Both the position numbers and the translations under genes were made by a program. From Halostella limicola (GTDB taxonomy: Archaea; Halobacteriota; Halobacteria; Halobacteriales; Natronoarchaeaceae), in NCBI RefSeq assembly GCF_003675875.1, contig NZ_RCDI01000001.1, forward strand, positions 372,001-436,000: DNA of 64,000 nucleotides, given 5' to 3'. The notes below the pieces were generated by a model, which did no database searches, was not told the origin of the DNA, and saw nothing but the letters and a program-made list of their open reading frames with translations. Positions 62,719 to 64,000 of the stretch are shown here, in pieces; position 1 is the stretch's first letter, and the number at the start of each line of letters is the position of its first letter.

Positions 62719-63025
62719 TATAGAGAGTTTGTAAGCCGCTGAGCACTGTTCTGAGGTGAATTTATCATAGAGGATTATAACTACTTGGTCATCTCTCAAA
62801 CCGACTGTGAGTAATATTAGATGGGATAGAGATACGTGTGGGTTATCCACTGCGTTGTTCTACTCTCCACGCTCCTGACGCATCTGTTGCACAGGTTACT
62901 TGCGGCGATATTCTCCGCTTGAGCGAACGAGTCTGCACGGAAACCCGTTCGGTCAGTAATTACTTGTACTGTGTTCAGTATAATGGGATAATAATTAACA
63001 CGGTTTGGGTTGTTCATGGTGAGAT
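62719..63025. other. spacer with GC-richer relic
   Basis: No convincing complete gene. The part 62850-62965 is GC-richer than its surroundings and reads as protein-like on the minus strand (VITDRTGFRADSFAQAENIA), perhaps the end of a lost gene or insertion element. Confidence 0.4.
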
Positions 63026-63706
63026 ATGAGTACAAATCCCGTACATGATCCAGATACTGGAGAGATTAATTATCTTACCGATGTGTGGGATGAAATGCAG
63101 GATATTCCTCCTGAATATACTCTAATCCCAGTGCCGAAAAAGTCGAATGTAGATCCAGGAGACCCATACGAAATTGACATCTATATCGTTGGACATGGTC
63201 ACTTTTCTAACTCAAAACTCCAAGTTCATTATCCATTTCCAGACTTGATTACAGAAAATGAGGAAAAAGGAGAATTGGGCCACAGTATACAAACGATCGA
63301 GGCTTCTGCATATCACACGCTACAAAGTAGAAATACTCCCCCCGAGAATCATGATATAGGAGCCTGGGGAGCAACGGCTATCTTTGAACCCGAGATGATT
63401 TCACCATTACGAACTACGGATTATTCATACCCTCAACTTTCAAGTGAGGTCACCTTTGCTGGATGCCCGTTTCTTCAACTTAAATTATATACTTCAGAAG
63501 ACGCGGATGCAGGAGACTATCCAATTCACTATACGTTCACGTATGGTGATAATGAAAACGTTTTACAGGATCACAAGAAAACTATGCTTCACATTAATAA
63601 TGCCCGTGAACGTCGGGAGCCTTGGGTAAGCAGAGCAGGAATAATTATTGTACTAGTTGCCACTCTCAGTCTCCTTATTCAGGCATGGAATACAATTGGT
63701 TTTTAA
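63026..63706 (+). CDS. C-terminally anchored protein of unknown function
   Basis: 226 residues. A long soluble, beta-rich part (for example YEIDIYIVGHGHFSNSKLQVHY) and a single membrane helix at the C-terminus (~203-221; IIIVLVATLSLLIQAW), so tail-anchored. No family recognised. Low GC. Copy B of the spacer motif follows 35 nt after the stop. Confidence 0.6.
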   Translation: MSTNPVHDPDTGEINYLTDVWDEMQDIPPEYTLIPVPKKSNVDPGDPYEIDIYIVGHGHFSNSKLQVHYPFPDLITENEEKGELGHSIQTIEASAYHTLQSRNTPPENHDIGAWGATAIFEPEMISPLRTTDYSYPQLSSEVTFAGCPFLQLKLYTSEDADAGDYPIHYTFTYGDNENVLQDHKKTMLHINNARERREPWVSRAGIIIVLVATLSLLIQAWNTIGF

Positions 63707-63740
63707 GTGTATCTATACTGATTCTGATCCTCATTCCCCG

Positions 63741-63797
63741 ACCCCATCAAGATTAGAAAGTGGGCGAGCCCCATACGTAGGCAGGCCAGGGGTGGAT
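63741..63797. repeat. conserved structured spacer motif, copy B
   Basis: Shares CCCCATCAARATTAG and GGGGTGGAT with copy A at 53828. Pairing of ACCCC (63741-63745) with GGGGT (63789-63793) and an inner TGGGC/GCCCA hairpin are kept though intervening bases differ. Confidence 0.5.
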
Positions 63798-63853
63798 TTG
63801 CCCCCACGACGTGAATGGAACATATCGAAGGGTAATCTAGTAGTATATGGATA

Positions 63854-64000
63854 ATGAACATTCTCTCTATGCTGATTGACCTACTCCCGATGTCAATAGC
63901 GATCCTCCTCCCCGAACTATCCCTACTCCTTATCGGGTATGTGGTCGAGAAACACTACGTGAGTCGAGTAACGTGTTTTACGAACGTGCTGGCTCTCAAC
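63854..64000 (+). CDS. partial membrane protein at window edge
   Basis: An open frame from ATG 63854 runs off the right edge (49 codons). It begins with a hydrophobic stretch (MLIDLLPMSIAILLPELSLLL) consistent with a membrane segment. Nothing more can be said. Confidence 0.35.
   Translation, partial: MNILSMLIDLLPMSIAILLPELSLLLIGYVVEKHYVSRVTCFTNVLALN

Noticed and set aside
62817-63035. 72-codon minus and 63-codon plus frames
   Set aside because: No promoter or homologous start; only the central part looks protein-like, so treated as a relic.
1-64000. tRNA, rRNA, complete insertion sequences, replication origin
   Set aside because: The intergenic gaps were read for tRNA-like folds, transposase frames with terminal repeats and orc1/cdc6; none found.

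Overview
The window comes from a haloarchaeon (class Halobacteria). The first ~51.2 kb is very GC-rich and codes for strongly acidic proteins. Gene spacing is tight, with many ATGA/GTGA overlaps. Several genes have a TATA-like box about 25 nt before the start codon, the usual leaderless haloarchaeal layout. Archaeal information-processing genes are present (L39e, L31e, L18Ae/LX, eIF6, prefoldin, FtsY, SRP54). The genus cannot be fixed from the sequence alone. No rRNA, tRNA, CRISPR array or complete insertion sequence was seen.

Layout of the chromosomal part: a GAF/PAS histidine kinase cut by the left edge; an ACT protein, an IMPACT/YigZ protein and an S9 peptidase (2.8-6.6 kb); a three-gene TAXI-type TRAP uptake operon (6.6-10.9 kb); uracil phosphoribosyltransferase and small zinc-finger and membrane proteins (11-13.5 kb); an ArsA/Get3 ATPase with a small helical partner (13.6-14.9 kb); CstA, a cupin, a Pit-type phosphate permease, an FAD amine oxidase, a CNNM/CorC protein, a redoxin pair, a YrdC protein and an orphan Cas4-like protein (15-25.2 kb); SufU and SufS separated by an aldo/keto reductase (25.6-28.9 kb); an HTH/membrane-sensor operon (29-30.9 kb); an MFS permease, DUF424, TPR and ThpR (31-34.4 kb); the translation/targeting operon rpl39e-rpl31e-eif6-rpl18a-pfdA-ftsY (34.5-38 kb); a carotenoid oxygenase and an NAD(P)-binding protein; a sirohaem nitrite/sulfite reductase translationally coupled to an F420-dehydrogenase-like subunit (41.2-44.6 kb); a HalX response regulator, SRP54, SurE, a split MgtE-like pair and a gate-domain permease (44.7-51.2 kb).

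At about 51.24 kb base composition drops sharply (one sampled line is about 43% GC) and stays lower to the right edge. This is an accessory island. Its core is a minus-strand operon (61.9 to 55.3 kb): a DUF499-type P-loop ATPase, a very compact PglZ-type phosphatase-fold protein, a large DUF1156-type DNA methyltransferase with zinc-ribbon insertions, and a small unknown protein. This looks like a reduced BREX-like phage-defence system. No helicase or nuclease is visible inside the window. Around it lie a truncated TFB-like factor, a small TFB-like zinc ribbon, several unknown membrane proteins and long gene-poor spacers. Two distant spacers share one structured motif.

Other points of interest are nested hairpin arrays after the DUF5828-like gene and after SRP54, a peroxiredoxin-fold protein with no cysteine, and the possible split F420H2:nitrite/sulfite reductase.
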